A DNA stretch of 64,000 nucleotides from Ectobacillus funiculus (GTDB lineage: Bacteria; Bacillota; Bacilli; Bacillales; Bacillaceae_G). This document shows positions 17,091 to 26,641 of the stretch, piece after piece. How positions within the stretch are numbered: the first letter of the stretch is position 1; each line of letters starts with the position of its first letter. The stretch lies in the NCBI RefSeq assembly GCF_042429435.1, contig NZ_JBHMAF010000028.1. The stretch is one strand, 5' to 3'. Below the pieces are notes generated by a model that was given only the letters and a program-made list of their open reading frames with translations, was not told where the DNA came from and made no database searches. The position numbers and the translations under genes are program-made.

Positions 17091-19226
17091 ATGGGAAAAA
17101 ATATGTTTTTTAATGCACATCATTCACCTATCGGAGCGTTTTCAAGCTTTACATTGGGCTTCCCTGGAGCAGGAGGGGGGCTTGATCTAGAACTTGGACG
17201 CTCACCACGGCAGAATGTTTATATTGGAGCAGAATCTTTAGAAAAAGAAGGAATCTATGAAGCATTTCCATTTTTTACTTCTCCTGACGACGATGAAAGC
17301 AAAAGATACGATATTGAAAACATGGATCCGGATCCTGATAAGCCAAAAATCATCTTTCCCTTTTCAAAGGAAGATGTAACACGGGACTTTCAACTTGGGA
17401 CAGACACGTGGCAAGCTGGTGATTTAACCTTTACAATTTATTCCCAGGTTGAATCTGTGCCGGACCCAGCCAAGGCCGACGAAACAGAAATGAAAAGAAT
17501 ATTGATGCCGGCTGTACTGGCTGAGCTTACGGTTGATAATACGAATGGAACAAAGAGCCGCCGAGCTTTCTTTGGCTATCATGGAAGCGATCCATATAGT
17601 TCTATGCGGCGATTAGATGATACAATGGATGGCTTTTCCGGTGTAGGGCAAGGAAGAACTACCGCGATTGTATCTAAAAATCCTGACGTGAAGTCTGCCA
17701 TGCATTTCAGTCTTGAAAACATACTCACTACTCCTCAAGCGGAAAACTGGACGTTTGGTTTAGGGCCATTAGGCGCACTTGTTATGGATGTACCTGCAGG
17801 TGAGCGCAGAACCTACCAGTTTGCTGTTTGCTTTTACAGGGGAGACCTTGTAACTGCTGGTATGGACACCTCCTATTATTATACAAGGTATTTTCGGAAT
17901 ATTGAGTCAGTTGCAGCTTATGCACTTGAAAATTTTGATGTTATAGCAGAATGCTCCAAGAAGGTAAATGAGCTAGTAAATGGGGCTAGTCATTTATCCG
18001 ACGATCAGAAATTTATGCTAATTCATTCAATTCGCAGCTACTACGGATCAACACAAATGCTGGATCATGAAGGTGAGCCATTTTGGGTAGTAAATGAAGG
18101 TGAATATCGAATGATGAATACCTTTGATCTGACTGTTGACCAGCTCTTCTTTGAATTAAAGATGAACCCATGGACCGTTAAAAATGAATTGGATATGTTC
18201 GTTAAGCGTTTCAGCTATGAAGATACTGTTCGTTTCCCTGGAGATGATACTGAATATCCAGGCGGCATCAGTTTTACCCATGATATGGGAGTAGCGAACA
18301 CGATTTCCCGTCCTAATTTTTCTTCTTATGAACTATACGGACTGGACGGGTGTTTCTCACATATGACGCACGAGCAGCTGGTAAACTGGGTTTTGTGCGC
18401 AGTCGTTTATGTGGAACAGACAGGAGATACAGAGTGGCTGAAAGCGAACATGAACATTGTAGAGCGTTGCTTTGAAAGCATGCTGAACAGGGACCATCCA
18501 CAGCCTGAAAAGCGCAACGGCCTTATGGGCCTTGATTCCTCCCGTGTTATGGGTGGAGCAGAAATTACGACATATGACAGTCTAGATGTATCACTTGGTC
18601 AGGCAAGAAATAATATATACCTTGCTGGGAAGATCTGGGCATCCTACGTAGCGCTTGAAAAGCTGTTTGCTAAAAACGACAGAGCTAGCCTTTCTAATGA
18701 AGCAGGAGAACAGGCTGAAAAATGTGCCAAAACGATTGTGGAGCATGTGACAGAAGGCGGATATATTCCAGCTGTTATTGGGGAAGGTAATGATTCAAAA
18801 ATTATTCCGGCAATTGAGGGGCTTATCTTCCCGTACTTTACAAACTGTAAGGAAGCCCTAGATGAAACTGGACGCTTCGGCGCTTATATCAGTACGCTAA
18901 AGAATCATCTTGAAACAGTGCTTACAGAGGGTATTTGTTTATTTGAAGATGGCGGATGGAAGATTTCATCAACAAGCAATAACTCTTGGCTGAGCAAGAT
19001 CTACTTATGCCAATTTATCGCCCGTGAGATTCTTGGCTGGAAATGGGATGAAAGGGGAGCAAGAGCAGATGCTGCTCACGTAGAATGGCTGACTCATCCT
19101 GAACTATCTGTTTGGAGCTGGAGTGACCAAATTATATCGGGTGAAATTGCGGGAAGCAAATACTATCCGCGTGGTGTAACGAGCATCCTGTGGCTTGAGG
19201 AAAACGAAAAAACGGCTGCCTTCTAA
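17091..19226 (+). CDS. GH52 beta-xylosidase
   Basis: 711-aa glycoside hydrolase of family 52, a retaining beta-xylosidase family best studied in Geobacillus stearothermophilus (XynB2). It aligns from NMFFNAHHSPIGAFSSFTLG to the C-terminal ITSILWLEE-like end. The residues matching the Geobacillus nucleophile and acid/base are E336 in VVNEGEYRMMN and D496 in ITTYDSLDVS. There is no signal peptide, so it acts in the cytoplasm on imported xylo-oligosaccharides, releasing xylose. The ATG at 17091 matches the family N-terminus; GTG 17079 is in frame. It follows the permease by 40 bp, so it is probably co-transcribed with the importer. Confidence 0.95.
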   Translation: MGKNMFFNAHHSPIGAFSSFTLGFPGAGGGLDLELGRSPRQNVYIGAESLEKEGIYEAFPFFTSPDDDESKRYDIENMDPDPDKPKIIFPFSKEDVTRDFQLGTDTWQAGDLTFTIYSQVESVPDPAKADETEMKRILMPAVLAELTVDNTNGTKSRRAFFGYHGSDPYSSMRRLDDTMDGFSGVGQGRTTAIVSKNPDVKSAMHFSLENILTTPQAENWTFGLGPLGALVMDVPAGERRTYQFAVCFYRGDLVTAGMDTSYYYTRYFRNIESVAAYALENFDVIAECSKKVNELVNGASHLSDDQKFMLIHSIRSYYGSTQMLDHEGEPFWVVNEGEYRMMNTFDLTVDQLFFELKMNPWTVKNELDMFVKRFSYEDTVRFPGDDTEYPGGISFTHDMGVANTISRPNFSSYELYGLDGCFSHMTHEQLVNWVLCAVVYVEQTGDTEWLKANMNIVERCFESMLNRDHPQPEKRNGLMGLDSSRVMGGAEITTYDSLDVSLGQARNNIYLAGKIWASYVALEKLFAKNDRASLSNEAGEQAEKCAKTIVEHVTEGGYIPAVIGEGNDSKIIPAIEGLIFPYFTNCKEALDETGRFGAYISTLKNHLETVLTEGICLFEDGGWKISSTSNNSWLSKIYLCQFIAREILGWKWDERGARADAAHVEWLTHPELSVWSWSDQIISGEIAGSKYYPRGVTSILWLEENEKTAAF

Positions 19227-19262
19227 AGGGCAGCTGGAAAGAAGCAGGAAGAGGTGGTATTC

Positions 19263-19916
19263 ATGTTTGGAAAATCAGTAGGAAAACTATTTACGGTATG
19301 TGAGTGGATTATGAAGCTAGCATATGTAAACATATTGTGGTTTCTCTTTACAGCAGCAGGATTGGTTATGTTTGGGTTTATGCCTGCCACTGTGGCTTTA
19401 TTCACAATTGTCCGTAAATGGCTGATGAAGGAAATCGACATACCAATTTGGAGAACATTCCTTACTGTATATAAAAATGAATTCCGAAAATCAAATATTT
19501 TAGGGCTCATATTAGCAGTAGGGGGTGCCCTGATTTATGTAGACTTTCAGTTTTTGTTAAATACAGGAGGGATAATCCAGCTTGTTATGTCTATATTCCT
19601 GCTGATTATCACATGCATTTACCTGATCCTTCTATCATTCTTCTTTCCGGTATATGTACATTATGATTTAAAGGTATTTGATTATCTAAAATACGCATTT
19701 TTATTGGGAACTTTAAATTTTCATATGGTGTTGTTTATGCTGGCAGGATTGTCGGCTGCGGTATTCCTGCTATTATACGTGCCCGGACTCATCCCGTTTT
19801 TTAGTGCGGTATCTATTTCATGCGTTCTTATGTCTGGCGGGGTCTATAGCTTTAAACGGGTTCAAAAGTTACAGATGAAAGCAACAATCAGTTGTGAAGA
19901 TAGCGCTGAATATTGA
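19263..19916 (+). CDS. YesL-family (DUF624) membrane protein
   Basis: 217-aa membrane protein with about five hydrophobic segments, beginning MFGKSVGKLFTVCEWIMKLAYVN, a DUF624 (PF04854) N-terminus. DUF624 genes usually accompany YesMN-type systems and carbohydrate ABC importers, as here, but their function is not known. AGAGGTGG precedes the ATG at 19263 (an upstream GTG at 19254 is in frame). Last gene of the cluster before a large terminator. Confidence 0.83.
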   Translation: MFGKSVGKLFTVCEWIMKLAYVNILWFLFTAAGLVMFGFMPATVALFTIVRKWLMKEIDIPIWRTFLTVYKNEFRKSNILGLILAVGGALIYVDFQFLLNTGGIIQLVMSIFLLIITCIYLILLSFFFPVYVHYDLKVFDYLKYAFLLGTLNFHMVLFMLAGLSAAVFLLLYVPGLIPFFSAVSISCVLMSGGVYSFKRVQKLQMKATISCEDSAEY

Positions 19917-19924
19917 AACAAAAT

Positions 19925-19979
19925 AAAGGGGGTGTCCTAAAAGGTAGCTCATAGCGCTATCTTTTGGGACACCCCCTTC
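19925..19979 (+). terminator. Large terminator after the importer/GH52 cluster
   Basis: Arms of about 23 bp (AAGGGGGTGTCC.AAAAG.TAGC) around a six-base loop, followed by TTCTTG. Closes the operon. Confidence 0.85.
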
Positions 19980-20046
19980 TTGTATACAAAATAAGAGAAT
20001 CCTCTATTCTGATATAGTCACCACAACAAACACTAACAGAAAAGGG

Positions 20047-20076
20047 AGTCTGCCATTTTGGACCTTGGGAGCTAGA
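20047..20076. repeat. 30-bp repeat, copy 1
   Basis: Thirty bases (starting AGTCTGCCATTTTGG) identical to 58736-58765, where they adjoin dispersed repeat R6. Part of a second mobile-like intergenic element. Confidence 0.7.
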
Positions 20077-20110
20077 GATCCTCCCAAAAAGCTATCCTTT
20101 CTTACTTTGC

Positions 20111-20142
20111 AAAAAAGCTGACCCTACTAATGCGAGTCAGCT
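20111..20142 (-). terminator. Terminator of the GH43 gene
   Basis: AGCTGAC/GTCAGCT stem with a run of six U on the minus strand, just beyond the GH43 stop. Confidence 0.8.
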
Positions 20143-20152
20143 GTCAATCTAA

Positions 20153-21139
20153 TTAATTTTCTCCATAAGGGTCAATAGTTTGAATAGTTCCATCTTCGTT
20201 ATACTTTAGTTCAGTGTATTTCACAGAACGTTTATGGTTCACTCCATCTGATAACGAGCAATCATGATAGAACAGATACCATTTATCCTTAAACTGGACA
20301 ATCGAATGATGTGTGGTCCAGCCGATTACAGGAGTAAGAATCGTACCTTTGAATACAAATGGGCCTTGTGGATTTTCACTTACAGCATAAACAATTTTAT
20401 GAGTTGTACCCGTAGAATAGGATAGATAGTAGAGGCCATTGTATTTATGAACCCATGGACCTTCAAAATATCTTCGGTCTTCATCACTTGCAAGAATTGG
20501 ATTGCCGTTTTCATCAACAATTGAGATTTCCTGCGGTTCACTTTTAAAAGTCAGCATATCGTCGCTTAATTCAGCTACTCTTGGTCCTAAAGCTGGTGCT
20601 GTTGGAGCTGGACCTTCAGCATCTGGGTTAAAAGTTCCTGTCTGCCATTTTTCCAACTGTCCTCCCCAAAGGCCGCCAAAATAAACATATGCTCTATCAT
20701 CATCATCCACTAACACAGCTGGGTCAATACTGAAGCTGCCTGGTATATAATTTTCCTCTGGGGTAAAAGGTCCTGCAGGATTAGGGCTTGTCGCGACACC
20801 AATCCTGAAAATACCCTCTTTATCTCTTGCTGGGAAAAATAAATAATACGTATTGTTTTTGTAAGCAGCGTCGGGTGCCCAAAGCTGTTTACTTGCCCAA
20901 GGAATATCTCTTAAGTGAAGCGCTTCTCCGTGGTCTACACATGATGAGTTTACATCATCCATGGATAAAACATGGTAGTCCTCCATCGCATATTGGTCGC
21001 CATTATCATTTGAAGGTCTATCATGATCAAGGTCATGAGAAGGATAAATATAAAGCTTTCCTTCAAAGACATGTGCAGAAGGGTCTGCTGTAAAAATATG
21101 TGTAACTAAAGGTTCATTAGGTTTTGAGTTTTTTGCCAT
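20153..21139 (-). CDS. GH43 beta-xylosidase/alpha-L-arabinofuranosidase
   Basis: 328-aa five-bladed propeller glycoside hydrolase of family 43, an inverting family acting on arabinoxylan oligosaccharides. The three carboxylates are visible: D19 (FTADPSAHVF, general base), D139 (SFSIDPAVLVDDD) and E226 (RRYFEGPWVHK, general acid). There is no signal peptide, so it is intracellular, complementing GH52. Two XylR boxes lie upstream (21199-21279). Whether xylose or arabinose is released cannot be told from sequence. Confidence 0.92.
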   Translation of the reverse strand: MAKNSKPNEPLVTHIFTADPSAHVFEGKLYIYPSHDLDHDRPSNDNGDQYAMEDYHVLSMDDVNSSCVDHGEALHLRDIPWASKQLWAPDAAYKNNTYYLFFPARDKEGIFRIGVATSPNPAGPFTPEENYIPGSFSIDPAVLVDDDDRAYVYFGGLWGGQLEKWQTGTFNPDAEGPAPTAPALGPRVAELSDDMLTFKSEPQEISIVDENGNPILASDEDRRYFEGPWVHKYNGLYYLSYSTGTTHKIVYAVSENPQGPFVFKGTILTPVIGWTTHHSIVQFKDKWYLFYHDCSLSDGVNHKRSVKYTELKYNEDGTIQTIDPYGEN

Positions 21140-21198
21140 AATATCACTCCGTTAAATAGTATAGATACTTATAAATTTAGGATAGAAAGAAGTTAGTT

Positions 21199-21225
21199 AA
21201 CTTTGTACATTCAATGAACTAACTT
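21199..21225 (-). promoter_or_regulatory. XylR operator, GH43 promoter, downstream box
   Basis: AACTTTGTACATTCAATG + AACTAACTT, nearly the same as the box at 21253. It lies between the predicted -10 (TATACT near 21235, minus strand) and the GH43 gene. Confidence 0.65.
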
Positions 21226-21252
21226 GTAGATTTAGTATAGCAGAAGTCGATT

Positions 21253-21279
21253 GACTTTGTACACTCGATAAACTAACTT
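21253..21279 (-). promoter_or_regulatory. XylR operator, GH43 promoter, upstream box
   Basis: GACTTTGTACACTCGATA + AACTAACTT. With the box at 21199 it brackets the promoter. Confidence 0.6.
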
Positions 21280-21691
21280 TTTTAGAGATATTATTCATGG
21301 AATATTACAGTGAATGTTCTAACAGTTTGCAATGGACAGAGCTTTGGTTCAATATCCTGTTCGACTAACGGCACCTTAATTGAACAAGAAGCCTAAAAAA
21401 GTGTCCTTTTTTCCTGTTGATCGATTATTCATGTAATTGTTTAACATTACAAAGAAAATAAAACCTTTAACTTCCGTATAATCCCTTACATATACTTTCA
21501 TCTTTCCTCTATGTATCGTAAAGCATTCATTGGGGATTTCTTAGCTTGACATCATTAATAGAAATCTATTCTGCAGCAAAACGAATAAGCGATGGAAATC
21601 ATGAAGGTGAGATTTGGTAACCAATTAAAAGGGCAGTTGGTCCCGATATATTATATTGCCTCGTGAAAAATAATGTGTTAATATGATTACT

Positions 21692-21722
21692 AACTTAGTT
21701 TGTCCATCGGATAAACTAAGTT
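21692..21722 (+). promoter_or_regulatory. XylR operator upstream of the GH52 remnant and symporter
   Basis: AACTTAGTTTGTCC..GGATAAACTAAGTT palindrome, a strong XylR box. It lies 656 bp from the symporter start, with a decayed GH52 gene between, so it probably once drove a xylosidase-symporter operon. In 21280-21690 I see no gene. Confidence 0.75.
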
Positions 21723-21984
21723 AGCACTTTCTAAACCCATATTTGTATCCGTTTTCGACTTACAAAAGGAGGAGGTATTAGTTTTAGTTTATTTGCCCAG
21801 TACAAAACAAAGTTCAATTTTAAAACAAATAATTAGAAAGTGACTTAGCGTTTCATTACTAGGAATCCGAAGGAAATAGCGGCAGGAAAAACAATGAGGG
21901 AATATAGCACTTCTCTGTTACTTATTGGTATATTTTTATCTTCTATGAATCAGAGCCAATTGGAATGGAAACGATTGTTCACCC

Positions 21985-22270
21985 ATAGAAAAACCTGCCG
22001 GTATGGACCTTTGCAAAATGTGGAGAAGCTACTTGCATATTTTGAGGCTGGCGGGTGGAAACCTTCTTTTACAAGCCACAGCTCCTGGTTAAGTAAGATT
22101 TGGCTTTGCTAATTTATTGCCCGACAAATCCTTGGTTAGAAATTGGGATAAACTAGATTATTGCAGGAGAAATTACGGGTGGTAAATATTCTTACCCATG
22201 AGGGATAACAACTATGTTATGGCTGGAAGAAAGCCAAAAAACAGCGGCATTAACCTATGCTCACTTTTGA
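21985..22270 (+). pseudogene. Remnant of a second GH52 beta-xylosidase gene (3' end)
   Basis: Translated with stops, this stretch matches the C-terminus of the intact GH52: FEAGGWKPSFTSHSSWLSKIWLC, stop, FIARQILG, then a deletion, IIAGEITGGKYS, stop, GITTMLWLEESQKTAAL. In the intact gene the matching parts are GGWKISSTSNNSWLSKIYLC and GVTSILWLEENEKTAAF. Several stops and an internal deletion make it dead. The 5' part is not recognisable, though a GGAGG site at about 21766-21775 sits where a start would be. Confidence 0.8.
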
Positions 22271-22298
22271 TTAAAGGTGTTAGCCCCGTTTGAAAATT

Positions 22299-22312
22299 TG
22301 AAAGCGATTGTA
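22299..22312 (+). promoter_or_regulatory. cre-like site before the symporter
   Basis: TGAAAGCGATTGTA, two mismatches from the CcpA consensus TGWAANCGNTNWCA. Tentative. Confidence 0.35.
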
Positions 22313-22377
22313 TCGAGGCAATACATGCATCTTTAAACAAAAACATAATAACTACTAAGTTTTAAGGGATGATGAAT

Positions 22378-23772
22378 ATGAGCAGTCTAGCCAAAAAAGA
22401 AGTTTATAATAGTGAGGTTCAAAGCGAGAAAATTCGCTTTAAAGAGAAAGTCGGCTACGCATCCGGTGACCTAGCATGTAATTTAATTTACCAAACAGTT
22501 TCAACTTATCTTCTCTTCTTTTACACGGATGTGTTCGGCATTTCTGCTGCAGCTGCTGGTACAATGTTTTTAATTGTCCGCGCTATTGATGCTTTGAGTG
22601 ACCCATTTATCGGAACACTTGTAGATAAAACGAATTCAAGGTTCGGTAAATTTAGACCATATCTTTTATTTGGAGCTGTACCATTTGCATTATTAGCTAT
22701 TCTCTGTTTTACAACACCAAACTTCACGGGCTCGGGTAAACTTGTATACGCTTATATTACCTATACTGCTTTATCAGTACTCTATACTTGTATTAACGTA
22801 CCATATGGTGCACTGACATCAGCGATTACACGGGACAGCAAAGAAGTAGTTGATTTAACCTCTGTACGTATGGTTTTTGCGAATCTTGGCGGTTTAATTG
22901 TTGCTTTTTGCGTTCCATTATTGGCTGGCACAATTGGTGAATCAACAAGTACGGCAACGGGCTGGCAAGCCACGATGACCATTATGGGAATTGCCGGTGC
23001 CCTTTTATTAATTTTCTGCTTTAGAAATACAACAGAACGTATACAAGTAAAAGAAGTACACGGCAAAATTAAGTTCGCAGATATTTTTGAACAATTTAGG
23101 GTAAATCGTCCTCTTATCGTTCTATGTACCTTTTTTATCATTATCTTTGGGATTAACTCTATTAGTAACTCGGTCGGAATTTATTATGTAACTTATAATG
23201 TAGGACGTCCTGATTTAGTTAAATGGTATGGGTTGTTGGGCAGCCTGCCAGCACTCATCATCCTTCCATTCTTGCCTGTTCTAAATAAGAAATTAGGGAA
23301 AAAGAACTTAATGAGAGTATCCCTATCTTTAACAATCGTTGGAACTCTTGCTTTACTAGTCATTCCACCAACAGCGATTCCACTCATTCTAACGGCACGC
23401 TTATTAGCAGCAGCAGGCAGCTTGATCGCCGGAGGATTTATGTGGGCGCTTATTCCTGAGACAATTGAGTATGGTGATTACAAAACAGGTAAGCGCTTAG
23501 GTGGATTAATTTATGCAATGATCGGTTTCTTCTTTAAATTTGGAATGGCGTTAGGTGGCATTGTACCAGGATTGGTTCTTCAGCAATTTGGTTATGTTGC
23601 TGACCAAGTACAGACACCACATGCTTTAACAGGAATATTAATTACAACGGCAGTCATTCCAGCTGTATTATTAGCAGTAGCTTTAATTGTTATCAACTTC
23701 TATGAACTTGATGAAAATCGCTATGCTGAAGTTGTCAAGGCCTTAGAAATGAGAGAGAAGACAGGCAGGTAG
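22378..23772 (+). CDS. xynP: GPH-family xyloside/oligosaccharide symporter (XynP-like)
   Basis: 464-aa glycoside-pentoside-hexuronide:cation symporter with about 12 transmembrane helices. GPH hallmarks are DALSDPFIGTLVDKT after helix 2, RFGKFRPYLLFGAVP and PETIEYGDYKTGKR near helix 10-11. B. subtilis XynP imports beta-xylosides next to XynB, and here a beta-xylosidase remnant lies directly upstream. The ATG at 22378 has AAGGGA 8 nt upstream; the ATG at 22369 is too close. Confidence 0.85.
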   Translation: MSSLAKKEVYNSEVQSEKIRFKEKVGYASGDLACNLIYQTVSTYLLFFYTDVFGISAAAAGTMFLIVRAIDALSDPFIGTLVDKTNSRFGKFRPYLLFGAVPFALLAILCFTTPNFTGSGKLVYAYITYTALSVLYTCINVPYGALTSAITRDSKEVVDLTSVRMVFANLGGLIVAFCVPLLAGTIGESTSTATGWQATMTIMGIAGALLLIFCFRNTTERIQVKEVHGKIKFADIFEQFRVNRPLIVLCTFFIIIFGINSISNSVGIYYVTYNVGRPDLVKWYGLLGSLPALIILPFLPVLNKKLGKKNLMRVSLSLTIVGTLALLVIPPTAIPLILTARLLAAAGSLIAGGFMWALIPETIEYGDYKTGKRLGGLIYAMIGFFFKFGMALGGIVPGLVLQQFGYVADQVQTPHALTGILITTAVIPAVLLAVALIVINFYELDENRYAEVVKALEMREKTGR

Positions 23773-23952
23773 TGTCCATCGAGAGAGTGAGCATTAAATT
23801 TTAACATGCAACATAGAAAGATAAAAAAATTTATTGAACATCAAAATTTTGTATGAATAGAAAATAAGAGAATAACAGAAAAAATTATCGATGTAAGAGT
23901 GTTTAAACATATTTCCAAAGCTTAAAGATACTTAATGAAGGGGAGCTGACAA

Positions 23953-24192
23953 ATGAATAGTAAGAAAATGAAGATCGATGCTGAAAAATTTGCCTATGCA
24001 GTTATATCTTCACATAACGTTGAAAGTGGTTCGCCGGAGGAAATAGGCAAAAAACAGTTAACCCTTTATTTAACTGCTTATTGCTTAGCAGAGAGGTTTA
24101 ATGAATTAGAAGCTCAATCCTTCGGAAATATGGAAAGAAAAGATTATGAAGACCTTATGCTGAAACTTTCAGGGTTTAGAGCGTTTCAATAA
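23953..24192 (+). CDS. Hypothetical small protein (79 aa)
   Basis: A good ribosome site (AAGGGGAGC) 6-8 nt before the ATG and a charged, helical composition suggest a real gene. No family is recognised. There is no signal peptide or membrane segment. It sits between the symporter and transaldolase, on the same strand, so it may belong to the xylose regulon. Directly after it, 24205-24309 reads as a further open stretch (FTGKVVAALRNEFDGHAVKK) in another frame, possibly a broken neighbour. Confidence 0.5.
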   Translation: MNSKKMKIDAEKFAYAVISSHNVESGSPEEIGKKQLTLYLTAYCLAERFNELEAQSFGNMERKDYEDLMLKLSGFRAFQ

Positions 24193-24327
24193 CTGAATAT
24201 ATGTCCTGTTTGGGAGTAGGACACCTTTACAGGAAAGGTTGTAGCTGCATTAAGAAATGAGTTTGATGGACATGCTGTTAAAAAAATAGATAAACACATT
24301 TCAATTTAAAAATAGAGGAGAATGAAC

Positions 24328-24990
24328 ATGAAATTTTTTATTGATACTGCAAATTTAGATGAAATTAAAAAAGCCTATAAAGTCGGAGTTTTATCAGGTG
24401 TTACAACCAACCCTTCATTAGTAGCAAAAGAAGGCGTGAAATTTGAAGATCGTATTGCCGAAATCCTAAATGCTGTTCCCGAGGTTGAATCTGTATCTGC
24501 CGAAGTAACTCCTAACGCTCTAACAGCTGATCAAATGATTGCTGAGGCAAACGAACTTATTAAAATCAATGGTGGAGATAAGAATATTACTATTAAACTG
24601 CCAATGACATTAGATGGATTAGAGGCATGCAGATATCTTACACAAAAAGGTGTAAAAACAAACGTTACTCTTATTTTTACAGTAAATCAAGCACTTTTGG
24701 CAGCACGTGCTGGTGCTACCTATGTTTCTCCATTCTTGGGCCGTTTAGATGATATTAGCGAAGATGGTGTACAACTTGTTTCACGAATTGCTGAATTGTT
24801 CCGTATCCAAAATTTAGATTCGCAAATCATTGCAGCATCTGTTCGTCACCCAGATCATGTAACCCGTGTAGCTTTGGCCGGAGCCCATATTGCAACCGTT
24901 CCATTTAAGGTAATTGAGCAATTGTCTAAACATCCGTTAACAGATCAAGGGATGGAAAAATTCGCTGCTGACTGGACAAATGCTCTTTAA
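24328..24990 (+). CDS. tal: TalC-type transaldolase / fructose-6-phosphate aldolase family
   Basis: 220-aa class I aldolase of the small transaldolase (TalC/MipB) subfamily: FIDTANLDEIKKA, GVTTNPSLVAKEG, the Schiff-base lysine in NITIKLPMT and TLIFTVNQALLAARAGATYVSPF. It interconverts sedoheptulose-7-P/glyceraldehyde-3-P and erythrose-4-P/fructose-6-P, the step needed with transketolase (46727) to return xylulose-5-P to glycolysis. ATG 24328 has GAGGAG at good spacing. Fructose-6-P aldolase activity is an alternative. Confidence 0.9.
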   Translation: MKFFIDTANLDEIKKAYKVGVLSGVTTNPSLVAKEGVKFEDRIAEILNAVPEVESVSAEVTPNALTADQMIAEANELIKINGGDKNITIKLPMTLDGLEACRYLTQKGVKTNVTLIFTVNQALLAARAGATYVSPFLGRLDDISEDGVQLVSRIAELFRIQNLDSQIIAASVRHPDHVTRVALAGAHIATVPFKVIEQLSKHPLTDQGMEKFAADWTNAL

Positions 24991-25060
24991 GCATTTGTAA
25001 AAGGTCCTACAAATAGACTTACATTTATTGTAACGATTTTATTCTCTTGAATAAATTTTA

Positions 25061-25114
25061 ATTACAATCAACTTTGTTCGTTTGTCAGATAAACAAAGTT
25101 GATTGTAATATAAT
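25061..25114 (+). promoter_or_regulatory. xylA copy 1 promoter with XylR operator
   Basis: CAGATA (25086) and TATAAT (25109) are spaced by 17 bp, and the XylR palindrome AACTTTGTT...AACAAAGTT (25070-25100) overlaps the -35. Here the palindrome is extended to perfect 18-bp arms (ATTACAATC flanks), unlike the other two xylA copies. The cre site of those copies is degenerate here (TGCAAATGGTAGCA at 25173). Confidence 0.8.
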
Positions 25115-25240
25115 CAGTTCATAAGTTACAAAGTTGAAGGCAAACCTAGTGCACAGTTGTTCTTTAGCTTATTGCAAATGGTAGCACCAAAAATAATTCA
25201 TAAATTTTTAACATAAAAACCAAAGAGGAGGAAGTCTTAC

Positions 25241-26578
25241 ATGGCTTATTTCCAAAATATTAACCAAATTCAGTTTGAAGGTCCGACATCAAAAAATCCA
25301 CTTTCATTTAAATACTACAATCCAAAAGAGGAAATTAATGGTAAAACAATGGAGGAAATTCTGCGCTTTTCTGTTGCGTATTGGCATACATTCGCTGCTG
25401 ACGGAACGGATCCATTCGGTGCAGGAACAATGATTCGCCCTTGGGATCATTATAAAGGCTTAGATTTGGCAAAAGCGCGTGTGGAAGCAGCATTTGAATT
25501 GTTTGAGAAACTAAATGTACCTTTCTTCTGCTTCCATGATTCCGATATCGCACCTGAAGGAAATACGCTAAAGGAAACATACGATGCTCTTGATCCAATC
25601 GTTGCGATGATTAAGGATTACATGAAAACAAGCAAAACGAAATTGCTTTGGAATACAGTGAATGCGTTTACGCACCCANNNNNNNNNNNNNNNNNNNNNN
25701 NNNNNNNNNNNNNNNNNNNNNNNNNNNNNNNNNNNNNNNNNNNNNNNNNNNNNNNNNNNNNNNNNNNNNNNNNNNNNNNNNNNNNNNNNNNNNNNNNNNN
25801 NNNNNNNNNNNNNNNNNNCTATGAAACATTATTAAATACAGACATGAAACTTGAACAGGATAATTTAGCACGTTTCTTCCATATGGCTGTTGATTATGCG
25901 AAGGAAATTGGTTTTGATGGCCAATTCTTAATTGAACCGAAGCCAAAAGAGCCAACAAAGCATCAATACGATTTTGATGTTGCGACTGGTTTAGCATTCT
26001 TGCAAAAATATGATCTTCAAGATCACCTCAAGTTTAATATCGAAGCAAACCATGCGACACTTGCTGGTCATACATTTGAACATGAGCTGCGCGTTGCCCG
26101 CATTAACGGTATGCTTGGATCTGTAGATGCGAACCAAGGGGATACATTAATTGGCTGGGATACAGATGAATTCCCGACAGATTTATATTCTACGACATTA
26201 GCGATGTATGAGATTTTACTGAATGGCGGCCTTGGCAAAGGTGGGCTCAATTTTGATGCGAAGGTAAGAAGAGGATCCTTTGAACCAGAGGATCTGTTCC
26301 ATGCTCATATTGCCGGAATGGATGCATTTGCAATCGGCTTGAAGGTAGCGAATAAGCTCCTTGAGGATAGAGTATTAGAGGATGTAATCGCTGACAGATA
26401 CAGCAGCTTCACAGAAGGAATCGGCTTAGAAATTGTGGAAGGCAAAGCGGATTTCCACAAGCTTGAGCAATATGCATTAAGCCTTGGAGAAATCAAGAAC
26501 AAATCCGGCCGTCAGGAACGTTTAAAAGCAGTGGTCAATCAGTACCTATTAGAAACATTATCGACTGTGACTGTATAA
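25241..26578 (+). CDS. xylA: Xylose isomerase, copy 1 (contains assembly gap)
   Basis: Class II xylose isomerase: D-xylose to D-xylulose, metal dependent, cytoplasmic. Visible are the substrate/catalytic FCFHDSDIAPEG and the metal ligands IEPKPKEPTKH and NIEANHATLAGH. Residues 147-193 are unknown because of 140 Ns; the gap is 6 nt longer than in the intact copies, so its size is probably an estimate. The rest differs from copies 2 and 3 at only a few residues. Strong AGAGGAGG site. Frame is open across the gap. Confidence 0.9.
   Translation: MAYFQNINQIQFEGPTSKNPLSFKYYNPKEEINGKTMEEILRFSVAYWHTFAADGTDPFGAGTMIRPWDHYKGLDLAKARVEAAFELFEKLNVPFFCFHDSDIAPEGNTLKETYDALDPIVAMIKDYMKTSKTKLLWNTVNAFTHPXXXXXXXXXXXXXXXXXXXXXXXXXXXXXXXXXXXXXXXXXXXXXXXYETLLNTDMKLEQDNLARFFHMAVDYAKEIGFDGQFLIEPKPKEPTKHQYDFDVATGLAFLQKYDLQDHLKFNIEANHATLAGHTFEHELRVARINGMLGSVDANQGDTLIGWDTDEFPTDLYSTTLAMYEILLNGGLGKGGLNFDAKVRRGSFEPEDLFHAHIAGMDAFAIGLKVANKLLEDRVLEDVIADRYSSFTEGIGLEIVEGKADFHKLEQYALSLGEIKNKSGRQERLKAVVNQYLLETLSTVTV
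25679..25818. other. Assembly gap (140 N)
   Basis: Run of Ns inside xylA copy 1, exactly where the three copies are near identical. The corresponding stretch is 134 nt in copies 2 and 3. Confidence 0.99.
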
Positions 26579-26641
26579 GAGAAACAAACAGTTCGATAAA
26601 TAAGAAATATGCCGTTATGGTGTTTTGTTCCAGTATATTTT

